A DNA stretch of 64,000 nt from Cellulophaga sp. Hel_I_12 (GTDB taxonomy: Bacteria; Bacteroidota; Bacteroidia; Flavobacteriales; Flavobacteriaceae). This document shows, piece by piece, positions 33,740-43,385 of this stretch (the first letter of the stretch is position 1; each line of letters begins with the position of its first letter). The translations under genes and the position numbers were made by a program. The stretch is from positions 1,739,501 to 1,803,500 of the forward strand of contig NZ_JUHB01000001.1 in assembly GCF_000799565.1 (NCBI RefSeq), in the 5' to 3' direction. The notes below the pieces were generated by a model that saw nothing but the letters and a program-made list of their open reading frames with translations, ran no database searches and had not been told where the DNA came from.

Positions 33740-36706
33740 TTAATAATACTCCTTTATATAACCATAGGCCCTATCAAACAAAATCTGATCTTTATGCAGT
33801 TTATATTTTAACAAGGATTTACGCAATGATTTTTGAACTTCTCGTTCACCTGAACTTGTTTTTTGCCAACCTGGAAAGCGCACTACCCTAACGATGGCAT
33901 CTATATCTTCAACAATGCGTTCAACTACTGCTGGAGTTTCGGTGTTTTTTAATTCTAAAAACAATTCTGTTAAGGCTGCTTTGGGTGTTTTTTCAATTAA
34001 AAACTCTTCAATTTCTTTTTCCGCAACAATTGTTTCCTTTGCTAGTTTACAGAGTTCTTTTACAAATTCAATTGAAGTGATTAATCCTTGTTCTGCTTGA
34101 TCTCTTAATGCCTCTAAACGCTCACTTAACGATTTGAATTTAGGATTTCCTGCATGTTTCTTAAAACGTTTAATTAATATCTTTTCAAGTTTTTTAGCGT
34201 TTTTTGGGTCTGGATTATTAAAAATTTCTTCAATAACATCTGCATCTAAAATAAACTCTTCTAAATGATGTACTTCACCAACATGTGTGTTTTCATGCAT
34301 CAATTTTGTTGTTTGAGCACCTAAAGAAAACCAAAGTAATTTACCAACATTATCAGCCGCAGGTCTAACTGATTCAAAAACTTGGGATAACCACTTATAA
34401 TCTTCCTGGTAAAGATTTAAAATAGTATCCGGAGATAATGATTCCCATATTTTGGATAGGTATTTATAATCTTTAGCAAAAGCATCTTTCTTTTCATTAT
34501 TGCCTATAGCGTTCTGAGCTGCCTCTAATCCTTCAAAACCATCAACAGTTCTATCAATACCTTCAAAATGTGATAAGGCTTCAATTACTGCTTTAGGAAG
34601 TTTATCTGTAAGGTCAGATAAATTAGAGATCACCGTTTTTATACTTTCCTCATCAAACTGTAAAGCTTTTGCCGCATCATCAAAAACACCAAAATAATCT
34701 ACGATACGTCCAAAAAATTTATTTGGAAACAACCTATTGGTTCTACAAATAGCTTGCAGTAGCGTATGATCTTTTATGGATTTATCCAAATACATGGTTT
34801 GCAAAATTGGTGCATCAAAACCAGTAAGTAGTTTTGCTGTAACAATAATGAATTGCAAATCTGAAAGGCCATCATTAAATTCATCTACTATTTTTTCTTG
34901 CTGACTTTTATCAATTCCCCACTTTTGTTTAAACTCAAAATCGTCATTTGCCGATGTAGAAAAAACTACACGACTTGCTTCTTCTGGAAAATATTTATCT
35001 AACTCTTCTTTATATTGCACGCAAGCATATCTGTCAGGAGTAACTATCATCGCTTTAAAGCCATGTGGCTGAACTTTCTCTTTGAAATGAATTGATATAT
35101 CCTCCACTATTTTTGCCACACGTTCTGGAGATTTTAGGAAGGCGGCCATTTTTGCAGATTTTTTATTTAAAGCATCTGCTTCTTCATCTGTTAGCGCGGT
35201 ACTCTCTTTAAATTCTTCAAAAGCTTTATCAATACTTTCTTTATCAACATGTACATCTACTAAACGAGGTTCAAAATGTAATGGTAAAGTTGCATTGTCT
35301 CTAATGGAATCTTGGAATGTATAGCGTGACATATACCCACCTTTATCTTCTTCCGCTCCAAAAGCCCAAAAGGTGTTTTTATCTGCTTTGTTTACGGGCG
35401 TTCCTGTTAGTCCAAATAGAAAAGCATTTGGTAAGGCTGCACGCATTTGTCGTCCTAAATCACCTTCCTGGGTTCTATGTGCTTCATCAACCAACACAAT
35501 AATATTATCGCGCGTATTCATATTAGGTTTAGCATCTCTAAACTTAAAGATCATAGAAATGATAATCTTTCTCGTGTCGTTCTCTAAAAGCTTTTGAAGT
35601 TGACTTATATTATCTGTAGTCTCTACATTAGAGATATCTGCAGCATTAAAGGTTCCTGTTATTTGGGTGTCTAGATCGGTTCTATCCACCAAGACAATAA
35701 CAGTTGGACTTTTTAATTCTTTTTCTCTTCTTAATTTCTGGGCTGCAAAAACCATTAAGAGTGATTTACCTGAACCCTGAAAATGCCAGATTAGTCCTTT
35801 TTTAATTTTACCTTCTTTAACACGTTCCACAATTTTATTAGCACCTTCATATTGTTGAAATCTAGGAATAACCTTAATACGTTGTTTCTTTTTATTGGTT
35901 GTGAATAAAGAAAAGTTTTGCAAAATGTCTAACAAACGTTGTGGATGCAACAAGTCAGTAAGTTCTTTTCCAACATCCCCAAGGCCTAATCGTTTGGCTA
36001 GGGCATCTTCATCATTTTCTATTCGCCAAGGAGCCCAAAATTCTAAGGGTGTTCTAATAGCGCCGTAATACAATTCCTTACCTTCTGTAGCAAAGGATAA
36101 AATATTAGGTACAAATAATTGTGAAACTGAATTTTCATAAATATCATGTACTTCATGTGCGCCGTCTAACCAGCTAATGGAAGGCCGAATTGGTGTTTTG
36201 GCTTCGCCAATTACCATTGGAATACCATTTATGAATAGAACAATATCTGGTATTTTTGTTTCTCTATGATGTATTCTAAACTGTGTAGTTGCTATAAAAC
36301 TATTATTCTGTAAATCATCAAAATCTATAATCCGAACAGGAACATGCCGATTATTTTCTCCAAAAGGCATGGTTTTATCCCCTTGTAACCATTGAAAAAA
36401 CTCTTCATTAGCGCGAACTAACCCAACTTGATGCACTGAAATTAAAATAGCACGTAACTTGTAAATGACTTCGTCTGCTAATTCTGGGTTTTGTTTTATT
36501 TCTGGATTTAAACGAACAAGCGCTTCTTTTAAATTTGCTTCTAGCAATACTTCGTTTACGCTGCGTTGTAACTCCTGTGCAGATTTATAGTGCCAGAAAC
36601 CATTGTAAAGTGTAGTATCTTCTGAAATTCTGTTGGTGTTTAAGTTAACACCAGTAAGCTGTTTTATAATGTAATTTTCTACACTGTTTAGTTCGTTGAA
36701 GCCCAT
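33740..36706 (-). CDS. hsdR: Type I restriction enzyme R subunit (HsdR)
   Basis: The 988-residue protein has the PD-(D/E)xK nuclease at the N-terminus (PDIVLFING at 153, then GEAK with E168 and K170), the helicase Walker A motif QGSGKS (311-315), DEAH box (VDEAHRTQEGDLG, 407-410), the TGTPV and LLTGFDAP helicase motifs, and a helical C-terminal domain for complex assembly. HsdR cuts DNA after ATP-driven translocation when HsdS sites are unmethylated. It is the last gene of the minus-strand operon, starting one base after the stop of the nucleotidyltransferase gene. Confidence 0.95.
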   Translation of the reverse strand: MGFNELNSVENYIIKQLTGVNLNTNRISEDTTLYNGFWHYKSAQELQRSVNEVLLEANLKEALVRLNPEIKQNPELADEVIYKLRAILISVHQVGLVRANEEFFQWLQGDKTMPFGENNRHVPVRIIDFDDLQNNSFIATTQFRIHHRETKIPDIVLFINGIPMVIGEAKTPIRPSISWLDGAHEVHDIYENSVSQLFVPNILSFATEGKELYYGAIRTPLEFWAPWRIENDEDALAKRLGLGDVGKELTDLLHPQRLLDILQNFSLFTTNKKKQRIKVIPRFQQYEGANKIVERVKEGKIKKGLIWHFQGSGKSLLMVFAAQKLRREKELKSPTVIVLVDRTDLDTQITGTFNAADISNVETTDNISQLQKLLENDTRKIIISMIFKFRDAKPNMNTRDNIIVLVDEAHRTQEGDLGRQMRAALPNAFLFGLTGTPVNKADKNTFWAFGAEEDKGGYMSRYTFQDSIRDNATLPLHFEPRLVDVHVDKESIDKAFEEFKESTALTDEEADALNKKSAKMAAFLKSPERVAKIVEDISIHFKEKVQPHGFKAMIVTPDRYACVQYKEELDKYFPEEASRVVFSTSANDDFEFKQKWGIDKSQQEKIVDEFNDGLSDLQFIIVTAKLLTGFDAPILQTMYLDKSIKDHTLLQAICRTNRLFPNKFFGRIVDYFGVFDDAAKALQFDEESIKTVISNLSDLTDKLPKAVIEALSHFEGIDRTVDGFEGLEAAQNAIGNNEKKDAFAKDYKYLSKIWESLSPDTILNLYQEDYKWLSQVFESVRPAADNVGKLLWFSLGAQTTKLMHENTHVGEVHHLEEFILDADVIEEIFNNPDPKNAKKLEKILIKRFKKHAGNPKFKSLSERLEALRDQAEQGLITSIEFVKELCKLAKETIVAEKEIEEFLIEKTPKAALTELFLELKNTETPAVVERIVEDIDAIVRVVRFPGWQKTSSGEREVQKSLRKSLLKYKLHKDQILFDRAYGYIKEYY

Positions 36707-37393
36707 TTAGTGGTTGATTATATTTTCAATCTTGTCAATTAATATTGGTAGCCTATCCTCCAAAATAAGGGGATGAATATGACACGAAATTATTTCTAAA
36801 AATGAAGCATTTTTAAATACCTTATTTATTTCTTCTTTCAAGAACTGCTGTATACTTTCGGTCTCTTCTAATATTTCTTCTACTATCGTAGTTCTATTAT
36901 CTAAAACATAAATTATATCTTCAATATCATGACTAGTTCTATAATCTTTGCCTCTATCTTTAAACGCCTCAAATTTTGTTGCTAAAAAACAAGGAGGAGA
37001 AAGAATGCTGATAGCTACCCCTTCAATCTCCTCGGTCCATAAATTTTGAAATCCTTCTTTATACCATCTATTGGCTGGACCAATAGGACCATCTTCGGAA
37101 GGCATAATATCTACCGAAATATTATTATATAAGTAACTACAAATGGCATGGCCATTAGGGTCAGGACTAAACCCTAGTTCCGCAAGCCTTTCTTGCATTT
37201 GAGACCAAGATGAATAATTTATTAGATTAATTGCTAAATCTACATCAGCTGTTGGCCTTATTTCATCTGCGGATGGATCATCAGTATATAAACTTACAAC
37301 CGCACCACCAACGAAAATCATTTTATCTTTTAATTCCTTTAGCGCTGTTGCAACTTCTGCAACGGTTGCAATATTTATAATCTTATTTTTCAT
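36707..37393 (-). CDS. Nucleotidyltransferase, AbiEii-like toxin candidate
   Basis: The 228-residue protein has the nucleotidyltransferase motif MIFVGGAVVSLYTDD...RPTADVDLAI: GG near residue 29 and the D-x-D at about 49-51, followed by SVDIMPSEDG for the third acidic residue. This is the arrangement in AbiEii/AbiGii-type proteins. AbiEii toxins add nucleotides to tRNA acceptor ends, which is family knowledge. The gene follows the winged-helix gene by 40 bases and hsdR starts directly after it. A type IV-like TA pair is the best reading; a housekeeping nucleotidyltransferase is less likely here. Confidence 0.7.
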   Translation of the reverse strand: MKNKIINIATVAEVATALKELKDKMIFVGGAVVSLYTDDPSADEIRPTADVDLAINLINYSSWSQMQERLAELGFSPDPNGHAICSYLYNNISVDIMPSEDGPIGPANRWYKEGFQNLWTEEIEGVAISILSPPCFLATKFEAFKDRGKDYRTSHDIEDIIYVLDNRTTIVEEILEETESIQQFLKEEINKVFKNASFLEIISCHIHPLILEDRLPILIDKIENIINH

Positions 37394-37433
37394 CTAATAC
37401 TTTTTATAGCAGCAACAATCTATTATCAGCATT

Positions 37434-37955
37434 CTAGTCGTTATTTAATAGTCTATCTTTTAACTCTTTAACCGCCAATTCTTTTTCTCTTGCCCTACCT
37501 ACTCTTATGGCGTCTACTAGTGCTAAAAGTTCATGTAATTTGTCATCTTTTTGTACCGCATCAATTACTGATGGATATAATGGAGTAATTGCTTGTCCTC
37601 TCATGGTGCCTTTGCCTGATGGCCAGACATAATTATCATTACTTACAATAACATCATTTAGTGGCGCTGCTGAATGGGCGGTGGGTATACCTCGAACCAA
37701 GGCTCCTGGTTTTTCTGGATAAACATATCGTAAACCAAATTCTAAAAAATCTAATAAAGATAACTTCATTACGTTTTTTTTATCTGGGGCTAACAAACCT
37801 GCAATAACTGACCTATTAATGCTTTCACTTATTTCACTGGCGCTTATGTTAAGCTCTGAACTTAAATCTTTCATGTACCACTGTTTTTTTTCCTTAGCCG
37901 CTATTTTTAATAAAACCACAATATCATGTGGTCGCATACCGCTGTGCTTTTTCAT
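37434..37955 (-). CDS. Winged-helix regulator, AbiEi-like antitoxin candidate
   Basis: From the ATG at 37955 the product is 173 residues: HDIVVLLKIAAKEKKQWYMK, then the wHTH recognition part DLSSELNISASEISESINRS and a C-terminal domain with PEKPGALVRGIPTAHSAAPL. The frame is open upstream to 38030, but I reject that start because a 21-bp palindrome and a -7 promoter box (37978-38018) lie there. It precedes the nucleotidyltransferase gene as the antitoxin does in abiEi-abiEii, and probably represses its own promoter. No sequence identity to AbiEi is claimed. Confidence 0.65.
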   Translation of the reverse strand: MKKHSGMRPHDIVVLLKIAAKEKKQWYMKDLSSELNISASEISESINRSVIAGLLAPDKKNVMKLSLLDFLEFGLRYVYPEKPGALVRGIPTAHSAAPLNDVIVSNDNYVWPSGKGTMRGQAITPLYPSVIDAVQKDDKLHELLALVDAIRVGRAREKELAVKELKDRLLNND

Positions 37956-37977
37956 GCTTAAATCGCTTAATTCCAAA

Positions 37978-38018
37978 CAAATATATATAAAATATCTCAA
38001 TTCGCGAATCGCGAATTG
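37978..38018 (-). promoter_or_regulatory. Internal promoter with palindromic operator
   Basis: CAATTCGCGA-A-TCGCGAATTG (37998-38018) is a perfect inverted repeat with 10-bp arms. On the minus strand it is followed by TATATTTG (37985-37978), a perfect -7 box, 23 bases before the ATG at 37955. The operator covers the -33 zone, ideal for repression by the winged-helix protein. The pair can thus be expressed apart from the main operon. Confidence 0.65.
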
Positions 38019-38053
38019 CAAATTCATCAAGTGCTAAACCATAGGTCAGTGAA

Positions 38054-38416
38054 TTAATAAACTATCTTCTCCTTAACAAACCCCTTAAAATCAAACCCAG
38101 TACCTCCTGATTTTATATCCTGTAAATACTTAAAATTTTTATCTGCTGAAAGCTCTAGATCTACCGAATTTCTATCTTGGCGTATTTTAAAAGACTTCTC
38201 TAAATTTTCTACAAACCCTTTTGGCAGATGGAGTAATAAGGTATAAGTAGTTGCTTGAAATAACAAATAAACATCCTCTTGAAATTTGGCAACTGGTATA
38301 GTAGTCCACCAAACTTCTTTTGCCTTATTGATGTTTGAAAAACTGGTATTGAGATTATTTAATGACATACCGTATGAATTATTTATAAACTCTATCAATT
38401 CTTTTTTAGTTTTCAT
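38054..38416 (-). CDS. Hypothetical protein in the restriction operon
   Basis: The 120-residue protein has a helical N-terminus (MKTKKELIEFINNSYGMSLN), a central WWTTIP and YLLFQATTYTLLLHLPKGF, and ends SGGTGFDFKGFVKEKIVY. No family is recognised and no membrane segment is present. It lies 23 bases before the palindrome region of the winged-helix gene. Its close place in the operon suggests a part in one of the embedded systems. Confidence 0.55.
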   Translation of the reverse strand: MKTKKELIEFINNSYGMSLNNLNTSFSNINKAKEVWWTTIPVAKFQEDVYLLFQATTYTLLLHLPKGFVENLEKSFKIRQDRNSVDLELSADKNFKYLQDIKSGGTGFDFKGFVKEKIVY

Positions 38417-38446
38417 AGCCTACGCTTTTGGTTTTCCTCTCGCTAT

Positions 38447-38542
38447 TTACTTATAGTTATTTATTAAAACCCTTACACTATTAATACTGTCTGGATTACC
38501 TGTATTTAATAAAACTTTTTGTATGGCTTCGTGTAATGTCAT
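38447..38542 (-). CDS. Very short frame, possible HARE-HTH-like remnant
   Basis: The 31-codon frame MTLHEAIQKVLLNTGNPDSI... matches the start of HARE-HTH type proteins (TLHEAI..VL...G), small DNA-binding proteins often near restriction genes in Bacteroidota, but ends after one helix-turn-helix third. It could be a truncated gene or a chance frame. Confidence 0.3.
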   Translation of the reverse strand: MTLHEAIQKVLLNTGNPDSINSVRVLINNYK

Positions 38543-38571
38543 TTGGTAATTCCTTATGCAAATATTTATTA

Positions 38572-40530
38572 TTAAATGCCTAAATTATAATTTTGCTCTG
38601 TATTCCTCTCGCGTTCAATTAATAAATCAAATTTCGCAGTCATTTGAGAAGAGAAATATTTTACCTCTTCTATTGGGTGCGCACTTAATATTCCTATTAA
38701 CTCTTTCCTTTTTAAATAAAGATTTTCCGCACTAATTGAGTTAATAGAATAAGATGTTAATTTACTTTCTAGTCTATCCAACATTTTTTGATTATGACCA
38801 TATTTATCAATTAATTCTATAATCTCTGGTTGAAATTCTGGCTTGCCTTTTACGATACTTTCTTTGACAAAAAGTTGCATGAATCTCATTGCAACTTCTG
38901 CACGTGATTCGGGTTCTTCTTCAACCCACTTTAAGAGTTCAGAATTATCATAAGGGAAAGAAGATAAAAGATAACTTAGTCCATGTGGAATATGTTGCAT
39001 TTCCGTAATATGTTTTCCCAATAAAGGCCATGATTTATCCCAATAATTTTCAAGAAAGAAATACACTAAATAATTTAACAAGGTCTCATTATGAAAGTGA
39101 AAATCTTTATAACATTCGATTATTTCTTTTAGAATAAATTCAATCTTTTCTGGAGCTGGATCACTCTTTATTGAGCGTTTAATTAATTGTTCTATATGTA
39201 CGGAACTGTTTATGAAATTAGAAATTTCTAATACCCCTTTAGTAAATAAGTGTGGATTAACATGCTCTTCAAAAGCCATCCAACGTTCCGGTTGTTTTCT
39301 TATAATATTTTCAATAATTTCTAATGAAAACGAAAGATTAATATCCTTTAACCATAAGAATAATTCAATCATTTCTTTATCTTCTAGGTGCACGAGATCC
39401 ATATACTCCAATAACCTTAAATAATTAGGCTCTTGAATTAAGTATGGTCTAATTCTATTAAGGTCTTCTAGTAAAATAGGCTTGAGAAATCGTGTTTGAT
39501 GTACTCCAATACTAATAGTATTTTTATGACTTAAAGAATGAACTATTACATTTCTTGTAAAATCATTTTTATCAACCCCATAAACAAGACCATTAATAAA
39601 TAAATAGTTATGTCTATCAATCTCTATTGACTTATAAAATTTAATAGCTTTTTGAAGCAATTCTTTATGGGGGTACCTAGATTGTCCAATCTTTTCAGCA
39701 AAATGAAATGTTTGTTTTTGTTGGTCTATTAGCAAACTAGGCAAATAAGATTCCCAATCCGTTTTTTCTTTTATATATCTCTCTGCTAGATTTTGGGCTC
39801 TTTCTTTTGCAATATCATGATATTCACCTTGAACATTTCGTTCACTAAGGTATGGTGCATTAATAAGAACAGTATCTAGTTCGTCTGATACATTTTTTAT
39901 AGTATAGTCTTCTAGAAATTTTTCTATCGCACTCTTTTTATCGTCACTTAAACGATTGGATGAAACTAATAAACTATCCAATCTGCCCCTTAATTTTACA
40001 GGTAACTTCTTTTCTCTTACGGCTATTGCGTTTACAATATGTAAAATAGATTCTGATTCTCCTTGTATAAACTGCTCTTGTAGTCTTTCAATGATTTTTT
40101 CTTTTACTAATTCGTAAAGTAAAGTTTCATCAATTTCTAGTGCTGATGTAAGACTTTCAAAAGCATAATCGTAATAAAGTTTTAGCTCATCCTCATTTAC
40201 AATATTATAATCTTGATAATTATCTTCGCCAAGTTCATTTGAAATGGAACCATAAAATTTATCAGCCTTTAACATTGATCCATAAATATGAATTAAAGGC
40301 ACTGTTATTCCGTATTCTTTTTTAAATGAAACCAATAAATCAATACGCTTTTCTGCATTTAATGCATTATTAGAAAAATAAGCAAAAAACATATTTCTTA
40401 AACTAATGATTGCATCATCCTTTAAGTCAATATCTGAAATAGCCAAACGATACAAGTATGTAATTGCTTTATCAGCTGTTAACTTATATCTACATAATTT
40501 ATTGAGTATTGCAATTATGTCATCGTTCAT
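38572..40530 (-). CDS. Helical-repeat protein coupled to the TIR-like NTPase gene
   Basis: The 652-residue protein is almost all alpha helix with leucine- and isoleucine-rich stretches of about 35-40 residues, such as DKEMIELFLWLKDINLSFSL and the LLNYLVYFFLENYWDKSWPL segment, a TPR/HEAT-like look. No catalytic motif or membrane span is visible. Its start overlaps the stop of the TIR-like gene by four bases (ATGA), so it is made together with it. I infer a sensor, scaffold or effector-binding partner of the NTPase. No family is recognised. Confidence 0.7.
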   Translation of the reverse strand: MNDDIIAILNKLCRYKLTADKAITYLYRLAISDIDLKDDAIISLRNMFFAYFSNNALNAEKRIDLLVSFKKEYGITVPLIHIYGSMLKADKFYGSISNELGEDNYQDYNIVNEDELKLYYDYAFESLTSALEIDETLLYELVKEKIIERLQEQFIQGESESILHIVNAIAVREKKLPVKLRGRLDSLLVSSNRLSDDKKSAIEKFLEDYTIKNVSDELDTVLINAPYLSERNVQGEYHDIAKERAQNLAERYIKEKTDWESYLPSLLIDQQKQTFHFAEKIGQSRYPHKELLQKAIKFYKSIEIDRHNYLFINGLVYGVDKNDFTRNVIVHSLSHKNTISIGVHQTRFLKPILLEDLNRIRPYLIQEPNYLRLLEYMDLVHLEDKEMIELFLWLKDINLSFSLEIIENIIRKQPERWMAFEEHVNPHLFTKGVLEISNFINSSVHIEQLIKRSIKSDPAPEKIEFILKEIIECYKDFHFHNETLLNYLVYFFLENYWDKSWPLLGKHITEMQHIPHGLSYLLSSFPYDNSELLKWVEEEPESRAEVAMRFMQLFVKESIVKGKPEFQPEIIELIDKYGHNQKMLDRLESKLTSYSINSISAENLYLKRKELIGILSAHPIEEVKYFSSQMTAKFDLLIERERNTEQNYNLGI

Positions 40531-42248
40531 TTTAATATATATTTCACTATTTCTTCAGAGAGCTCTAAAACCTTTTCAGGAAAAACTGGAACTAAATTAT
40601 TAAGAAATCTTTGTCCTTGGTGCGTTAAGTAATAATCACCTTTTCGAAAAAATTTAGCAGGACCAAAAAGATTATTTTCAAGGTTTGGTATAGGAATATT
40701 TTTATGCGCCCTTATTAATTGTTTGGAAAACTTATCAAGTAAACTTTTATTGTCAAGAATATGTATAGCATCTATTTTAACACTATCTAAATTTTTCCAC
40801 CAATCATAAATTAACTCCTCATTATCAACAACTACTTCTATAAAATCACCTCTCCTAACCACCAAATTGTGTTTGATCAGAATTTCTATTATTTCATAAA
40901 TTTCATCTAATCGAGAACCAGGATAAAAAGCATCTATAAAACAGCAAATTTCATGATTGAACATACTTTGAGCTCCCAAAAACTTAAATAATGATATATT
41001 CGTTAATAGTTCCATTCCACCATTTTTAACATTGCCTTCTCCTAACTCTTGTTTAATCAATTCTAAAGAGGAGGTTTGACCTTCAAGAGATACATTGTTA
41101 CTAAGATTTTGGATAACTTTTCTTATGTCCCCTCCAAGTTCATTTGCTAATTCTTCAGCTTTGTTATACCCAAATTTAGTTAGCAGAATTTCTTTAGAAA
41201 TTTCAATGGTATCATCTTTAGAAATTTCATATTCATTGTACACTTGCTGAGAGGTATTGCTTAAAGTAATTAGTTTAATATTCGTTTCATTAAAATGATC
41301 TTCAAAAGCTTGTATATTATTATTAGGACAATTATCAAGAATTAGTATTTTAGACTGATCCAGAGATCTTAATAGGTGTATTTGCTTAGATATATCACCT
41401 CCCGTTGCACCATCAAAATTATGATAAATAATTCGGTTTAATTGTTCTGGCATTGCATCTAAACTACCATTTTTTCGAAAAATTTCGAACAATATTCTAG
41501 ATTTTCCACTCTTAAGTGGGCCGACAATTCGAAGTGGTTTATTATCCTGAATAACTCGAGCCCTAATTTCAGAGAGTATTATTTCAGTTTTTTTTGTAAG
41601 TATAAATAATATTCGTGATTCCCTTTCCCATTCATAATAGGGTTGTAATGGGCTTAAAATATTTTTTTGATGCTCAATAGTTGAGTTTATAGCTGTTCTT
41701 ATCGCCCCTTCCAAAGCTTTAGTAAGAACTTTCAATTCTTCTACTTTAATATGTGATTGGCTGAAACGTTTTTCTGATAAATTATAAGAAATTGGATATC
41801 TTAGCCCCTTCATATCTACTGGCAATAGGGATGGATCACCAAATGCCGTATTCATTACTAAAATTGTTCTCTCAAAATTTTTGATACCCCAAGAGTAACC
41901 AGTTTCAATAAGTACATTTGGATTAGGTGCTGGTTTTAATTCTATTGTTTTATCAATTTCAATAAAATATTGCTTGCCATCTTCAAAAAAACTAACACCT
42001 TTCGATTGCCAAATTTTTGAAGATGTATAAGTAATATCCCCAATAAAGACATCCGCTTTCGCTGATTGCTTTAACATAGTTTCTAGCAGTGGTGCATTGC
42101 CACCAACTCCTCTAAAACCCTCAAGCAATGGATCAATATCAAATTCTTTGATATTCTTTATCGCTTTTTCTATTGCTTTTCTTATGAAGCCTAGATTAAG
42201 CTTAGAATCAGTATCTGTTTGAAAAGAATAAAATATCTTGTACCCCAT
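40527..42248 (-). CDS. TIR-like domain fused to a P-loop NTPase (STAND-like), putative defence protein
   Basis: The 573-residue protein begins with a domain of the pattern KIFYSFQTDTDSKLNLGFIR (residues 4-23), GVGGNAPLLETML, ADVFIGDIT and NPNVLIETGY (109-118), then FERTILVMNTAFGD. This is the TIR-like nucleotide-binding family often annotated in antiphage proteins (usual form FYSWQSD...NPNVLIELGYA). After a linker comes a P-loop NTPase: Walker A GPLKSGKS (243-250) and Walker B ILILDNCP (301-308), then a helical part and a winged-helix-like end (LIKHNLVVRRGDFIEVV). The plan is effector-ATPase-sensor, as in NLR/STAND defence proteins. It sits 4 bases after the hsdS stop, within the restriction operon. 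Confidence 0.75.
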   Translation of the reverse strand: MGYKIFYSFQTDTDSKLNLGFIRKAIEKAIKNIKEFDIDPLLEGFRGVGGNAPLLETMLKQSAKADVFIGDITYTSSKIWQSKGVSFFEDGKQYFIEIDKTIELKPAPNPNVLIETGYSWGIKNFERTILVMNTAFGDPSLLPVDMKGLRYPISYNLSEKRFSQSHIKVEELKVLTKALEGAIRTAINSTIEHQKNILSPLQPYYEWERESRILFILTKKTEIILSEIRARVIQDNKPLRIVGPLKSGKSRILFEIFRKNGSLDAMPEQLNRIIYHNFDGATGGDISKQIHLLRSLDQSKILILDNCPNNNIQAFEDHFNETNIKLITLSNTSQQVYNEYEISKDDTIEISKEILLTKFGYNKAEELANELGGDIRKVIQNLSNNVSLEGQTSSLELIKQELGEGNVKNGGMELLTNISLFKFLGAQSMFNHEICCFIDAFYPGSRLDEIYEIIEILIKHNLVVRRGDFIEVVVDNEELIYDWWKNLDSVKIDAIHILDNKSLLDKFSKQLIRAHKNIPIPNLENNLFGPAKFFRKGDYYLTHQGQRFLNNLVPVFPEKVLELSEEIVKYILK

Positions 42249-42251
42249 AAC

Positions 42252-43385
42252 CTAAAACACCTGATTAATTAAACTCTTTTGTAAGGCTTTGGAACTTGAG
42301 ATTTTGGATTCTAATTCTATTATTGAATTATATATTTTATCATATTTAAAAGCAAGTTCTTCCTGTGCATCTAAAATAAAGGAAGGAATAAAATAATTTA
42401 AAACATCGTCATCTGATATAGTTGGATATGTTGAACCAGTAGCAAGCCTTGACATCAAACTCAAAAAATATTGATTCCAAGCAAGACAATGAAATAAATA
42501 ATTGGGGGCCACTTTTGTGCAATCGGGTAACAAAATTGAAAATCCATTAGAGACTACTTGCTCTTCATTTAATATAGTTATTGCACCTCTATTAGGTCTA
42601 ACTTTAGATACTAAAACTGAATTTTTACTAGCAATTACAGAACCTTTTACAGATTCTTTATCTTTAAATTCAATAGTTTTGTTTGCCAAATTTATATCGC
42701 CAATTTCAATATAGGGTATAATACCTACCTCACTTTTTTTAGGTCTATTTTTTAAAATTAAATGTTTAATCTGAATTTTATTTTTCGACTTTTCAAATAA
42801 TGATTTAATCTCACTTGATAAAGTAATTCGTAATTTATCGACAAATTCCTTCTCACTCTCAATCACGTCATCCATAGCCCAAAGTAATTCAGCAAATTTA
42901 GCTTGTTGGTCTTTTGGTGGTAGCAGAAATTCTTGCTGTTTTAAATCACCCCAATTTATGGTTGGTGACAATCCACCTACTGAAATATCTACCATGCGGT
43001 GCATAAATTGGTCTGAATGTAAAAAGAACGGAAATAGTTTTGGATCTATAATTTCAGGATTTGCTCTAAACACAAAAGCATGTGCAGAACAAATACCATC
43101 AAAATCTACAATAGCTGCTTTACGCTGATAAGCACGACGTTTTCCAAAAATAACATCTCCTGGATAACATCTTAACTTTCCGCCTTTAACATCGTTTGGT
43201 GTTCCAAATCTTCTAATATGAATATCATCGGCATCAAGGTGCTCTAAACCAACATAAGTTTCTAAATCTGTTTTGTTGGGGTTGACGGTTTCTGAAATTT
43301 TTTGAGCAATGTCTTCAAAATTAAAAATTTCCCAAGTAGACTTATCTAAATTATTTAAATCTATTTTTTGTGTCATTGTTTCCAT
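42252..43385 (-). CDS. hsdS: Type I specificity subunit (HsdS)
   Basis: The 377-residue protein has two target-recognition domains separated by a helical spacer. The first carries YVGLEHLDADDIHIRR, GDVIFGKRRAYQRKAAIVDF and PPKDQQAKFAELLWAMDD; the second carries IPYIEIGDINLANKTI, SVLVSKVRPNRGAI and the terminal helix SSKALQKSLINQVF. HsdS binds the bipartite DNA target for both methylation and cutting. Starts directly after the hsdM stop (TAA then ATG). A second ATG four codons on (43376) is possible. Confidence 0.92.
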   Translation of the reverse strand: METMTQKIDLNNLDKSTWEIFNFEDIAQKISETVNPNKTDLETYVGLEHLDADDIHIRRFGTPNDVKGGKLRCYPGDVIFGKRRAYQRKAAIVDFDGICSAHAFVFRANPEIIDPKLFPFFLHSDQFMHRMVDISVGGLSPTINWGDLKQQEFLLPPKDQQAKFAELLWAMDDVIESEKEFVDKLRITLSSEIKSLFEKSKNKIQIKHLILKNRPKKSEVGIIPYIEIGDINLANKTIEFKDKESVKGSVIASKNSVLVSKVRPNRGAITILNEEQVVSNGFSILLPDCTKVAPNYLFHCLAWNQYFLSLMSRLATGSTYPTISDDDVLNYFIPSFILDAQEELAFKYDKIYNSIIELESKISSSKALQKSLINQVF

